Positions 47,148 through 56,408 of a DNA stretch of 64,000 nt are shown here, piece after piece; within the stretch, counting starts at the first letter, position 1; each line of letters opens with the position of its first letter. The position numbers and the translations under genes are program-made. The notes beneath the pieces are model-generated. The model worked only from the letters and a program-made list of their open reading frames with translations, was not told where the DNA came from and ran no database searches. This DNA is from Dyadobacter chenhuakuii (GTDB lineage Bacteria; Bacteroidota; Bacteroidia; Cytophagales; Spirosomataceae), in contig NZ_CP098805.1 of NCBI RefSeq assembly GCF_023821985.2, positions 4,030,001 to 4,094,000 of the forward strand, written 5' to 3'.

Positions 47148-48464
47148 ATGGAAGTATTAATAATGGCAGGGCAGCTCATTCTGGGCTTATCAATTTTGGT
47201 AGGGCTGCATGAATGGGGGCATATGTTTGCTGCGAAAATGTTTGGAATGCGAGTTGAAAAATACTTCATTGGTTTTCCTCCGAAGATATTCAGCTTTAAA
47301 AAAGGAGAAACAGAATATGGCATTGGCGCAATCCCGTTGGGAGGTTTCGTCAAAATATCGGGAATGATCGACGAGTCCATGGATACTGAGACGATGAACA
47401 AGGAGCCTCAGCCCTATGAATTCCGTTCGAAACCAGCCTGGCAGCGTTTGATCGTCATGCTTGGCGGAATTATCGTCAATGTAATCGTCGGGATTTTCAT
47501 ATTCATCGTCATTGCGTATAATAATGGGGATAAATATCTTTCCAGCACCGAGGTCAATAAATACGGCATTGTAGCCGGCGACCTGGCCAAGGAAATCGGC
47601 CTGCAAACGGGCGACAAAATTGTAAAGGTGAATGGTAAGCCGTTCACTAGTTTTGATGAACTGGGAAGTTCGGAAGTGCTGCTCGGAAGCAATAGTTCTT
47701 ACACTGTGAACCGTGCCGGAAAAGAGGTTGAGATCGACATTCCAAATGACTTTATCGAAAAACTATCCGATCCGGAAGAAAAAAGAAGCTTTATCCGTCC
47801 ATTGGAACCATTCAAGATCGGTGAAGTTGTACCGGCGTCTCCTGCACAAAAAGCAGGTCTGCTAACGGGTGATAAGGTCATTTCTATCAATGGTCAGCCT
47901 ATCCAGTTCTTCCATGAGCTGCAAGGCCAGCTGCAAAATCTGAAAGGCAAAAAAGCTGAACTGCTCGTTCAACGCGGTGCGGAAAGCAAAACGCTTAATG
48001 CTACTGTGGACGAAGACGGAACGCTAGGTTTCTATCCCGAAAGTCTGTTGAACTACACGGCTGTAAAATATACATTGGCACAAGCCATTTCGGTGGGCAC
48101 AAATGATGCTTTTGCCGTCGTTTATAACAACATTAAAGGTTTTGGTAAAATATTCAGAGGTGAAGTTTCAGCTTCCAAAGCACTCAGCGGACCGATCGGC
48201 ATTGCCCGTATGTTCGGGGGCGTTTGGGATTGGAGCCGCTTCTGGTATTTAACCGGTTTGCTTTCAATGGTGCTTGCGTTCATGAATGCATTACCTATTC
48301 CGGCATTGGATGGCGGCCACGCGGTGATACTATCTTACGAGATCATTTCGGGACGTAAACCATCCGATCGCTTTTTGGAAAATGCACAGAAAGTCGGCAT
48401 GGTGCTTTTACTTGGCCTGATGGCTTTTGCAATATTCAATGATGTCTGGAAAGCAGTATTTTAA
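47148..48464 (+). CDS. rseP: RseP-family site-2 intramembrane metalloprotease
   Basis: A 438-residue M50B protease. The zinc motif HEWGH (21-25) lies in TM1 and the third ligand Asp near residue 388 is in NALPIPALDGGH. A PDZ-like segment starts about residue 135 and a clear one at about 230 (VVPASPAQKAGLLTGDKVIS). It cuts membrane-bound anti-sigma factors or signal peptides. In this window a possible client is the single-TM anti-sigma protein at 40041-41444, although this is inference. Overlaps the next gene slightly. Confidence 0.94.
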   Translation: MEVLIMAGQLILGLSILVGLHEWGHMFAAKMFGMRVEKYFIGFPPKIFSFKKGETEYGIGAIPLGGFVKISGMIDESMDTETMNKEPQPYEFRSKPAWQRLIVMLGGIIVNVIVGIFIFIVIAYNNGDKYLSSTEVNKYGIVAGDLAKEIGLQTGDKIVKVNGKPFTSFDELGSSEVLLGSNSSYTVNRAGKEVEIDIPNDFIEKLSDPEEKRSFIRPLEPFKIGEVVPASPAQKAGLLTGDKVISINGQPIQFFHELQGQLQNLKGKKAELLVQRGAESKTLNATVDEDGTLGFYPESLLNYTAVKYTLAQAISVGTNDAFAVVYNNIKGFGKIFRGEVSASKALSGPIGIARMFGGVWDWSRFWYLTGLLSMVLAFMNALPIPALDGGHAVILSYEIISGRKPSDRFLENAQKVGMVLLLGLMAFAIFNDVWKAVF

Positions 48465-48999
48465 AATATTTTTGGTTGAAAATAAGGAAAGGACAAAGCG
48501 CTTAATCCGCTTTCCTTTCCTTATTTTTTTCGTTTTGACCCTGTCGTCGTCAGTGCATGATTATCATGTTAGCGTCACACAGATGCAGTATAACCCTGCG
48601 CTCAGAACATTCGAAGTGAGTATACGTATGTTCACGGACGATCTTGAACGTGCGCTGTCACAGCCAGGGCTGACCCAGGGAAATGATAAGCAGCGCGTTG
48701 TGATAAAGAACAATGACAAAAATGATCCCTTGGTCGAGCGATATGTTTTGAAATCGTTTGTACTGATGGACAGTCAGAAAAAACCGGTTGCTGCAAAGTA
48801 TGTGGGGAAGGAACAGGAGGAGGATGCAACATGGGTTTATCTCGAAATTCCATTCAATGGTCCTCTGAATGGCTTCAAGCTACAAAACAGCACGCTGATG
48901 GAGGTTTTTGATGATCAGGTCAATATGACGAACATTAAAAGCGCTTCCGAAAAACGCACATTCTTGTTTAAAAAGGGACAATCTGTACACATTCTTTAA
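48442..48999 (+). CDS. DUF6702-family exported protein
   Basis: About 185 residues: a hydrophobic signal segment (FPFLIFFVLTLSSS), then YHVSVTQMQYNPALRTFEVS and IRMFTDDLERAL, the DUF6702 pattern common in Bacteroidota. Function unknown. The start is uncertain: ATG 48442 overlaps rseP by 23 bp; a TTG at 48472, just after the rseP stop, would give a more usual signal peptide. Probably co-transcribed with rseP. Confidence 0.75.
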   Translation: MSGKQYFKIFLVENKERTKRLIRFPFLIFFVLTLSSSVHDYHVSVTQMQYNPALRTFEVSIRMFTDDLERALSQPGLTQGNDKQRVVIKNNDKNDPLVERYVLKSFVLMDSQKKPVAAKYVGKEQEEDATWVYLEIPFNGPLNGFKLQNSTLMEVFDDQVNMTNIKSASEKRTFLFKKGQSVHIL

Positions 49000-49109
49000 C
49001 CGCATTCCGGTTACTAAAAAGCCTGACACAGCCGTTGGTGGCATGGCTATTTTGTTTTATTATTCCCTTTCTTTTGAAAGTCATTATTTATATATTGGGA
49101 AAAGATTAT

Positions 49110-49124
49110 CTGTCATTTTGACAG
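49110..49124. promoter_or_regulatory. Inverted repeat directly before the lon start
   Basis: CTGTCA, three T, TGACAG: a perfect 6+6 inverted repeat ending one base before the lon start codon. Its position suits a repressor site or a translational control hairpin of a heat-shock gene. No similar site occurs before other genes in the window. Confidence 0.5.
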
Positions 49125-49125
49125 A

Positions 49126-51648
49126 ATGCCTATGAAATTTGAACCTTCTGACTTATATAGTCGGCTGCTAATGTCCGATTCGGATATGGATAGCCTTGAA
49201 ATTGTTCCTCTTGGTGGCCCTGATGGCTCCGATGAGCCTTTTGAACTCCCCGAAGAACTTGCGATACTGCCGATCAGGCAAACAGTACTTTTCCCAGGAA
49301 TGGTTATTCCCGTGACCGTAGTGCGCCAGAAGGCCATTCGTTTAGTCAAAAAAATATACAGGAATTCGGATATAAATCAACGCATACTCGGAGCAGTAAC
49401 CCAGGCCATTCCCAACAAGGAAGACCCTACTGCTGAGGACCTTTACAATGTCGGAACAGTTGCACAGATCCTGAAAATGATCACGTTACCAGATGGAAAT
49501 GTGACCATTATCGTGCAGGGAAGACAACGTTTTGAGATTAAAACCATTCTGCACGAAGAACCATATCTGACTGCCCAGGTTAAGGCGATTGATGATTCAT
49601 TTGTTGGCCCGACCAAGAAGGAATCCAAAGCACTTTTGCAATCCCTGCGTGATGGCGCGCATAAGATCATGCGCCTGAACCCTGAAATCCCTCAGGAGGC
49701 CAGGATCGCGCTGGATAACATTGAAAGCCCTATTTTCCTGATCCATTTTCTTTCCTCCAACATTAATGTAGAGGTTGCGGATAAGCAAAAGCTGCTTGAA
49801 GAGAGAAATGGACACAAGCAGGCCACATTGCTGCTTCAGTATATGATGCGGGAAATAGAAATGCTGGAATTGAAACGGGAAATCCAAACCAAAGCCAGCT
49901 CCGACATTGACCAGCAGCAACGCGATTATTTCCTAAGACAACAAATAAAAGTCCTGCACGACGAGCTTGGCATGGACAGTCTGGAGCGCGATCTGGACGA
50001 GATCCGTTTGAAAGCAAGCCAGAAAAAATGGTCGGACGCGGTGCGCCTGCATTTTGAAAAAGAACTGGCGAAGCTGCAACGCATTAACCCAATGGCTCCC
50101 GAATATCCGGTGACGATGAATTACCTGGAAATGCTGGTTGACCTGCCGTGGGGACAATATACCAAAGACAATTTCGACCTGGTCCGTGCGCAGAAAGTGC
50201 TGGACGCAGACCATTTTGGTTTGGAGAAAGTAAAAGAGCGGATCATTGAATATCTGGCGGTTTTGAAGCTGAAAGGCAATCTGAAAGCGCCTATTCTTTG
50301 TTTATACGGCCCTCCGGGAGTTGGTAAAACTTCCCTGGGAAGATCCATTGCAAAAGCATTAAACCGTGAATACATCAGAATGGCGCTGGGCGGCGTGCAT
50401 GATGAGGCGGAAATCCGTGGCCACAGAAAGACATATATCGGCGCAATGCCGGGAAAAATCATTCAGAACATTAAAAAAGCAGGTTATGCCAATCCTGTGT
50501 TCATCCTGGATGAGATTGATAAAGTAAGCTCCGATTATCGCGGCGATCCTTCTTCCGCATTATTGGAAGTGCTCGACCCGGAACAAAACTCTTCATTTAC
50601 AGACAATTACCTGGAAGTTGAATACGATCTTTCCAAGGTTCTGTTCGTAGCCACCGCCAATGCACTGGACACCATCCACCCTGCCCTGCGCGACCGGATG
50701 GAGATCATTGAAATGACGGGTTATACGATCGAAGAGAAATTGCAGATCGCTAAACGTTACCTCGTTCCCAAACAACGCAAAGATCACGGCTTGAAATCGA
50801 CAGATATCAAGATCGACGATGTTGCATTGACTAAAATTATAGAAGGTTATACCAGAGAATCCGGTGTCCGGAACCTGGAACAGAAAATAGGATCGGTTGT
50901 CCGTAAAATCGCTAAATCGGTTGCGATGGAGCAGGAATATCCTAAAACCATTAAGGCTGAGCAGATTGAAAAATACCTTGGCGCAGAGATTTTTGACAAG
51001 GATCTGTATCAGGATAATGATTTCGCAGGCGTAGTAACAGGCCTGGCCTGGACTTCTGTCGGTGGTGAAATTCTATTCATTGAAACCAGCCTGAGCCGCG
51101 GAAAAGGAAACCTTACATTGTCTGGCCAGCTGGGTGATGTGATGAAAGAATCGGCGGTGGCCGCATTATCTTATCTGAAAGCCAATGCAGACCGGTTAGG
51201 CATCGATTACAGGATCTTTAACCATTATGACCTTCACGTACACGTGCCTGCGGGTGCCGTGCCCAAGGACGGGCCTTCTGCGGGTGTGACCATGGTAACT
51301 TCTATGGCTTCAATCTTTACGCAGCGCCGGGTGAAACCGTTCATCGCGATGACGGGCGAGATCACATTAAGGGGAAAAGTATTGCCTGTGGGCGGTGTGA
51401 AGGAAAAAATCCTTGCTGCGCGCCGTGCAGGTGTGAAGGAAATTATTCTTTGTGTAAAAAACCGCAAGGATGTGGAGGAGGTGCCAGCGAATTATATCAA
51501 AGATCTGTCGTTCCATTATGTGGATCAGATTGATGAGGTGCTGGAATATGCATTGCTGCCTGAGAAGGTAAAAAATGCCACCAATTTTATTTTCCCGGAA
51601 GAGAAGAAAGAAAAAGAAGAAAGCGGATACGCGACTCTGGACGTTTAA
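49126..51648 (+). CDS. lon: ATP-dependent Lon protease
   Basis: An 840-residue AAA+ serine protease: N-terminal substrate domain (LAILPIRQTVLFPGMVIPVT), coiled-coil, ATPase with Walker A GPPGVGKTS and Walker B VFILDEIDK, and protease domain with the catalytic Ser in KDGPSAGVTM and Lys in VGGVKEKILA. It degrades misfolded and regulatory proteins in the cytosol. A short Bacteroidota-type extension precedes the N-domain. Followed by a strong terminator. Confidence 0.97.
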   Translation: MPMKFEPSDLYSRLLMSDSDMDSLEIVPLGGPDGSDEPFELPEELAILPIRQTVLFPGMVIPVTVVRQKAIRLVKKIYRNSDINQRILGAVTQAIPNKEDPTAEDLYNVGTVAQILKMITLPDGNVTIIVQGRQRFEIKTILHEEPYLTAQVKAIDDSFVGPTKKESKALLQSLRDGAHKIMRLNPEIPQEARIALDNIESPIFLIHFLSSNINVEVADKQKLLEERNGHKQATLLLQYMMREIEMLELKREIQTKASSDIDQQQRDYFLRQQIKVLHDELGMDSLERDLDEIRLKASQKKWSDAVRLHFEKELAKLQRINPMAPEYPVTMNYLEMLVDLPWGQYTKDNFDLVRAQKVLDADHFGLEKVKERIIEYLAVLKLKGNLKAPILCLYGPPGVGKTSLGRSIAKALNREYIRMALGGVHDEAEIRGHRKTYIGAMPGKIIQNIKKAGYANPVFILDEIDKVSSDYRGDPSSALLEVLDPEQNSSFTDNYLEVEYDLSKVLFVATANALDTIHPALRDRMEIIEMTGYTIEEKLQIAKRYLVPKQRKDHGLKSTDIKIDDVALTKIIEGYTRESGVRNLEQKIGSVVRKIAKSVAMEQEYPKTIKAEQIEKYLGAEIFDKDLYQDNDFAGVVTGLAWTSVGGEILFIETSLSRGKGNLTLSGQLGDVMKESAVAALSYLKANADRLGIDYRIFNHYDLHVHVPAGAVPKDGPSAGVTMVTSMASIFTQRRVKPFIAMTGEITLRGKVLPVGGVKEKILAARRAGVKEIILCVKNRKDVEEVPANYIKDLSFHYVDQIDEVLEYALLPEKVKNATNFIFPEEKKEKEESGYATLDV

Positions 51649-51683
51649 AGGCCGTTTTCAAAAAAATAATTTATTTTGAGTTC

Positions 51684-51711
51684 AAAAAAGACGCTTCCGG
51701 GCGTCTTTTTT
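51684..51711 (+). terminator. Rho-independent terminator after lon
   Basis: AAAAAAGACGC (51684-51694), loop TTCCGG, GCGTCTTTTTT (51701-51711): a perfect 11-bp stem with built-in T-tract, able to work in both directions. Confidence 0.9.
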
Positions 51712-51769
51712 GCTTAGGGGTTTGTAATTCGAAAACACGTCCTGATATCAACAACTATTCATTATTAAA

Positions 51770-53296
51770 ATGTCCCTACCGCAGCTTTCCCCCGAATTGC
51801 TGGACCAGCGTCCAGACTTGTTGCCAAACCATCACAACCTGCTTGCACTGCCTGAAAAGATCATTCAGTTTGGTACAGGCGTGCTGCTGCGCGGCTTGCC
51901 CGATTATTTTGTAAACAAGGCCAATCAGCAAGGGATTTTCAATGGCAGGATTGTGGTTGTGAAGTCTACAAACAGCGGCGGGACCGATGCATTTGCTACG
52001 CAGCAAAATGTATTCTCACACAGCATCCGCGGCATTGAGGATGGAAATCAGGTTGATAAGCTGGTAATTAATAGCGCCATAAGCCGGACCATTTCAGCAA
52101 ACAGTCATTGGGCTGAGATTCTGGAATGTGCTCACAACCCGGGATTAAAAATTGTTATTTCAAATACGACAGAAGTTGGGATACAACTGACTGAGGATGA
52201 TATTTTTGCTACTCCCCCAGCTTCCTACCCCGGAAAACTGACGGCTTACTTGTATGAGCGCTTTAAAGCATTTAACGGAAGTGCAGCGTCCGGAATGGTG
52301 ATCGTTCCTACTGAGCTGATCGTTAACAGCGGGCAAAAATTACGCGACATTGTTCTCGAACAAGCCAAACGTCACAACCTGGACGAAACATTCAATCAAT
52401 GGCTGGAAGAACATAATCATTTTTGCAGCTCGCTTGTGGACCGCATTGTTCCCGGCAAACCGGACGCTGAAACCGTGGCGCTTATTTCGGGTCAACAAGG
52501 TTATAAGGATGACTTACTGATCGTTTCGGAGGTTTACAGATTATGGGCTATTGAAGGGAGCGAACATGTGAAATCCGTTTTAAGCTTTGCTGAAGCGGAT
52601 AAAGGCGTCGTGATAGAACCCAACATTGATCTGTACAGAGAGCTGAAATTACGCCTCCTTAACGGCACGCATACGCTTGCTTGCGGCCTTTGCTTCCTGA
52701 ATGGACTGGATACGGTCCGGGAAAGCATGGAAAACCCTGAAACCGCATCTTTTATAGCGGATTTAATGTTGACAGAACTCGCTCCCGCCATTCCTTATAA
52801 TGTGGATGCGGCGCGTGCGCAGGAATTTGGCAACCAGGTTCTGGACCGTTTCCGCAACCCGTTCATCCGCCACCAGCTGGTCGACATTACTGTGCAATAC
52901 ACAGCCAAAATGAGAATGCGGAATATCCCCACATTGCTGAGCCATTACAAAAAGTCCGATCAGGCACCAGCGCTTTTTGCAGAGGGTTTCGCTGCATTCC
53001 TGAAATTTATGAAGCCGGTCGTCCATAAAGACGGCGCTTACTACGGCGATCGCGATGGCCAGCCTTATTCGATCCGCTGCGATGCCGCCCCGTATTTCGA
53101 TGAAATGTGGAAAACGGCGGCTTCACCGCTTGATCTTGCAGAGAAAGTTTTAGCCGATGTATCACTTTGGGATACGGATCTGACGCAGCTTCCCGGATTT
53201 CTGGACGCTGTGAAGTCGCATATGGCCGAGGCAGCAGCGATGGATACATTGCGCATTGTCCCCGGTGCCGATGCGCCCAAAATTGATGTTGATTAA
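51770..53296 (+). CDS. uxaB: Tagaturonate reductase (altronate oxidoreductase)
   Basis: A 508-residue mannitol-dehydrogenase-fold protein of the UxaB group: KIIQFGTGVLLRGLPDYFV is the N-terminal nucleotide-binding part, with the family features NTTEVGI, VDRIVPGKP and LRLLNGTHTLACG. It reduces tagaturonate to altronate with NADH in galacturonate breakdown. The other pathway genes lie just downstream on the opposite strand. UxuB-type fructuronate reductase is the alternative; length and the N-terminus favour UxaB. Confidence 0.85.
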   Translation: MSLPQLSPELLDQRPDLLPNHHNLLALPEKIIQFGTGVLLRGLPDYFVNKANQQGIFNGRIVVVKSTNSGGTDAFATQQNVFSHSIRGIEDGNQVDKLVINSAISRTISANSHWAEILECAHNPGLKIVISNTTEVGIQLTEDDIFATPPASYPGKLTAYLYERFKAFNGSAASGMVIVPTELIVNSGQKLRDIVLEQAKRHNLDETFNQWLEEHNHFCSSLVDRIVPGKPDAETVALISGQQGYKDDLLIVSEVYRLWAIEGSEHVKSVLSFAEADKGVVIEPNIDLYRELKLRLLNGTHTLACGLCFLNGLDTVRESMENPETASFIADLMLTELAPAIPYNVDAARAQEFGNQVLDRFRNPFIRHQLVDITVQYTAKMRMRNIPTLLSHYKKSDQAPALFAEGFAAFLKFMKPVVHKDGAYYGDRDGQPYSIRCDAAPYFDEMWKTAASPLDLAEKVLADVSLWDTDLTQLPGFLDAVKSHMAEAAAMDTLRIVPGADAPKIDVD

Positions 53297-53364
53297 TGCT
53301 GTATAACGCCATTATCTAATAAAAATAGGATAAGGCGACTTTACCGGAAGCCTTCATACATACG

Positions 53365-53402
53365 GTCCGCTTTTTGTTGAAACAGACAAAAGCGGACTTT
53401 TT
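53365..53402 (+). terminator. Rho-independent terminator after uxaB
   Basis: GTCCGCTTTT (53365-53374) pairs with AAAAGCGGAC (53388-53397), followed by TTTTT. Confidence 0.85.
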
Positions 53403-53523
53403 ATTTACAAGCACTTCGATTCACTGTTGCCTGTCTGATGCTAAAAATCCCTTTGGCATCATTTTTGACTTTATGACACCCTGAAACTCAAAGAATGATG
53501 ATCACGATTTTTGACTTATAACT

Positions 53524-54675
53524 GTGAAAAAATCTATAAAAATACTGATAGGAATAGTGGTTATTGTTATAATCGCACGCTTGCTGCTTCCCTATTTCGT
53601 GGTGAAATATGTGAACAAGGTGCTGGCTGATATGGATGGCTATACCGGGCACATTGACGACGTTGACATTCATCTCATCCGCGGCGCTTACCAGATAGAC
53701 GGTATGAATATCCGCAAGGTGAATGGCAAAATAAAGGAGCCTTTTATTCTTATCCCTAAGATGGACCTCTCGGTGCAGTGGGAGTCGTTGCTGAAAGGAA
53801 AGTTGGTGAGCGAGGTGGAATGTCATAACCCGGAGATCAACTTCGCATTCAGCAGCAGCGAGGAAGCCAGCCAGACTGGTGCGGAAAACGATTGGACCAA
53901 AGTGATCAAAGACCTTTTGCCCATTGAAATAAACCGTTTCCAGATCATTAATGGCAAAGTAGACCTTACCAGCATTGTAAGCCAGCCCAAAACCGACCTG
54001 ACGCTGAAAAACTTCAACCTCGAAATCGAGAACATTCGGAACGTTGAAGAAAAAGGTAAAAGTTTTCCTTCGCCAGTAAAAGCGACTGGTGATATGCCTG
54101 GTTTTGGCGGGACCATGCTCTTTACGGCCAATATGATGCTGTTAAAGAAAATTCCGGACTTTGATTACAATCTTAGTTTGAAAGACCTTCAATTGGTGAA
54201 ACTCAACAGTCTGGCGCGGCAGTATGGCAACCTGGATTTTGAGCAGGGCACAATGAGCCTTCTGAGCGAGATGAAAATGGTCGACGGAAAGCTGGAAGGC
54301 TATTTGAAACCGCTTACCAAAGACATGAAAATATTTAAAATGAAGGAAGAAAACCGCAATGCGAGCCAGTTCTTTCGCGAACTTCTGGCAGAAGGCGGTG
54401 CTTTCATTTTGGAAAATAAAAAGAAGGATCAGGTGGCCACACGCATTCCATTAAAAGGGACTGTGGGCGAAATTTCAACTGACTTCTGGCCCATCATTAT
54501 CAATGTGCTCCGGAATGCTTATGTGGAAGCCTTTAAGGCTGAATACGACTCTTCTATGAGCGTAAAAGACACTATTAAGGAAGTGCGGAAGGAGAGAAAA
54601 GAGAAGCGTAAAGAGCGACGTGCGGAAAGAAAGGCAAAGCGTGAACGCAAAAAAGCGGAACGTAAAAAAGATTAA
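53524..54675 (+). CDS. AsmA/DUF748-like membrane-anchored protein
   Basis: A 383-residue protein with a GTG start, an N-terminal signal anchor (ILIGIVVIVIIARLLLPYFV) and a periplasmic AsmA-like beta region (DVDIHLIRGAYQIDGMNIRK, then IEINRFQIINGKVDL). It belongs to the DUF748/AsmA-like proteins thought to help lipids or outer-membrane proteins cross the envelope. The last 40 residues are almost only Lys, Arg and Glu (KERKEKRKERRAERKAKR), a striking charged tail. No functional tie to uronate metabolism; it sits between uxaB and the convergent eda operon. Confidence 0.78.
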   Translation: MKKSIKILIGIVVIVIIARLLLPYFVVKYVNKVLADMDGYTGHIDDVDIHLIRGAYQIDGMNIRKVNGKIKEPFILIPKMDLSVQWESLLKGKLVSEVECHNPEINFAFSSSEEASQTGAENDWTKVIKDLLPIEINRFQIINGKVDLTSIVSQPKTDLTLKNFNLEIENIRNVEEKGKSFPSPVKATGDMPGFGGTMLFTANMMLLKKIPDFDYNLSLKDLQLVKLNSLARQYGNLDFEQGTMSLLSEMKMVDGKLEGYLKPLTKDMKIFKMKEENRNASQFFRELLAEGGAFILENKKKDQVATRIPLKGTVGEISTDFWPIIINVLRNAYVEAFKAEYDSSMSVKDTIKEVRKERKEKRKERRAERKAKRERKKAERKKD

Positions 54676-54685
54676 GTTCCGCTTT
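54652..54685. terminator. Terminator overlapping the 3' end of the AsmA-like gene
   Basis: AAAGCGGAAC (54652-54661) and GTTCCGCTTT (54676-54685) form a 10-bp stem with A-rich left and T-rich right ends, so it can serve both this gene and the convergent eda operon. Confidence 0.65.
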
Positions 54686-54708
54686 CAGTCATATTGAAAA
54701 TTGAATGA

Positions 54709-55374
54709 TCAGCTCGCTTTCCGGAACTGGGCAACCAGTGCTATGCTTTCAGCAACTTTCTGCTCGATCCAGGAATAGTTACCGGCTTCGATGATGTCTT
54801 TTGGAAATAAATTGGATCCCAAGCCAACCGCATAGGCGCCTGCTCCAAACCATTCGTTAATGCTTTCAGCAGTTGGCTGTACGCCCCCGGTTACCATGAT
54901 TTTAACATTCGGCATAGGCCCGCGGATCGCTTTAATGAATTTGGATCCTACAACATCACCTGGAAAAAGTTTAACCACTTCGGCTCCTGCCTGCTGTGCG
55001 TTGTAAATCTCCGTTAATGTAGAAACGCCCGGAATCCAGGGAATGTTGGCTTTCGCACAAGCATATCCAACGGCAGGGTTAAGGCAAGGTGTTACAATGA
55101 AATCGGTCCCTGCATCGATGAATTTCTGTGCAGTTTCGGCATCATAAATGGTCCCTATGCCCATGGATAAGCCTGGCAAGCTCTCTTTTGTATAGGCAAC
55201 CAGCTCAGTAAATACAGTAAATGCGTTTTCGCCGCGGTTTGTAAACTCAAACGCACGGGCACCGCCCCTGTAACTGGCATTGATAACCTCTTTCGCTATT
55301 TCTATATCACCATGATAAAACAGCGGCAGCACGCCGACCTGATTCAATAGTGTTAATGTTGTTTCTTTGTCCAT
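54709..55374 (-). CDS. eda: 2-keto-3-deoxy-6-phosphogluconate (KDPG) aldolase
   Basis: A 221-residue class I aldolase that splits KDPG into pyruvate and glyceraldehyde-3-phosphate. The general-base region is RAFEFTNRG, the phosphate loop PGVSTLTE, and the Schiff-base lysine lies in EVVKLFPGD. Last gene of the uxuA-uxaC-kdgK-eda operon, 24 bp after kdgK. Confidence 0.94.
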   Translation of the reverse strand: MDKETTLTLLNQVGVLPLFYHGDIEIAKEVINASYRGGARAFEFTNRGENAFTVFTELVAYTKESLPGLSMGIGTIYDAETAQKFIDAGTDFIVTPCLNPAVGYACAKANIPWIPGVSTLTEIYNAQQAGAEVVKLFPGDVVGSKFIKAIRGPMPNVKIMVTGGVQPTAESINEWFGAGAYAVGLGSNLFPKDIIEAGNYSWIEQKVAESIALVAQFRKAS

Positions 55375-55398
55375 ATCATTCTTTTTTTGGAACGGTAA

Positions 55399-56394
55399 TC
55401 AGCGTTTGATCCTACCCGAAGTTTCCCCCTGCCGGATCGCCTCAACCTCCTGAATTGTGGAAATCAATGCGTCCCCTTCGATCGTATGTTTCAACGCAGA
55501 GGCCGCAACGCCAAATTCAAGTGCTTTTTGCTGATCATTAAATGTAATCAATCCGTGTATCAAACCGGCAATGAATGCGTCTCCACCACCCACTCTGTCG
55601 ATAATGGGGTTGATTTCAATATCAGCCGTTTCCAACAATTCTTTTCCGTTCCATAGATAAGCCCGTAAAAGGTTGTGTGACGCGCTGATGGAAGTCCGTT
55701 TTGTATCAACAACCGTCTTCACTTGCGGATAGGCCTTCTGTAAATTGACACAGGACTCTATAAAATCGTTTCCGCCGATGCCAAAAATCTCCTTTATATT
55801 TTCGCTGTTTGCGATCACAATGTCCGTTCCGGCAGTCAGTTCGGGGAGAATGTCAGATGGCTTTTTACCATATTTCCACAGATTTGCCCTGTAAAAAATA
55901 TCACCTGAGACGGTTATTCCGTATTTCCGTGCTGTTTTAATTCCATCCAGAAGCGCGTCTGCTGCTCCCTGGGAAAGTGCCGGCGTAATGCCTGCCCAGT
56001 GAAACCATTTGGCATCTTTCAAAATGCTGTCCCAATCAATTTCCTTTGGGTCTATCTCGGCCAATGATGAGTTAGCACGATCATAAACGATCTGGCTGCC
56101 GCGCAGGGCCGCACCCATTTCAAGAAAATAAACGGCCATTCTGGGGCCTCCGTAAATGATGTGGGAGATGTCAACCCCGTGAAATTGAAGATATTGCGCT
56201 GCTGCCCGACCTATTGCCGAGTCAGGAAAACGCGTTACATGTGCCGTATGATGTCCCCAATATGCCAAAGCCGTAGAAACATTCGCTTCTCCGCCGGCAT
56301 AGGTAACATTCAGTTGACGTGCTTGTTCAAAACGGGAAAAACCTGGTGTAGAAAGTCGCATGAGGACTTCTCCAAAAGAAACTATTTGAGCCAT
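55399..56394 (-). CDS. kdgK: 2-keto-3-deoxygluconate kinase (PfkB family)
   Basis: A 331-residue sugar kinase with the PfkB start VSFGEVLMRLSTPG, YAGGEANVSTALAYWG, and the catalytic signature DRVGGGDAFIAGLIHG. It phosphorylates KDG to KDPG, the substrate of the next enzyme. It lies 14 bp after uxaC. Confidence 0.93.
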   Translation of the reverse strand: MAQIVSFGEVLMRLSTPGFSRFEQARQLNVTYAGGEANVSTALAYWGHHTAHVTRFPDSAIGRAAAQYLQFHGVDISHIIYGGPRMAVYFLEMGAALRGSQIVYDRANSSLAEIDPKEIDWDSILKDAKWFHWAGITPALSQGAADALLDGIKTARKYGITVSGDIFYRANLWKYGKKPSDILPELTAGTDIVIANSENIKEIFGIGGNDFIESCVNLQKAYPQVKTVVDTKRTSISASHNLLRAYLWNGKELLETADIEINPIIDRVGGGDAFIAGLIHGLITFNDQQKALEFGVAASALKHTIEGDALISTIQEVEAIRQGETSGRIKR

Positions 56395-56408
56395 AGTTGC
56401 AAACCTAC

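Noticed and set aside
49000..49109. Terminator between the DUF6702 gene and lon
   Set aside because: Only a weak AGCC/GGCT stem is seen ahead of T-rich sequence; not convincing.
53524..54675. Uronate-pathway role for the AsmA-like protein because of its place between uxaB and eda
   Set aside because: It has its own terminators on both sides and its domain type belongs to envelope biogenesis.
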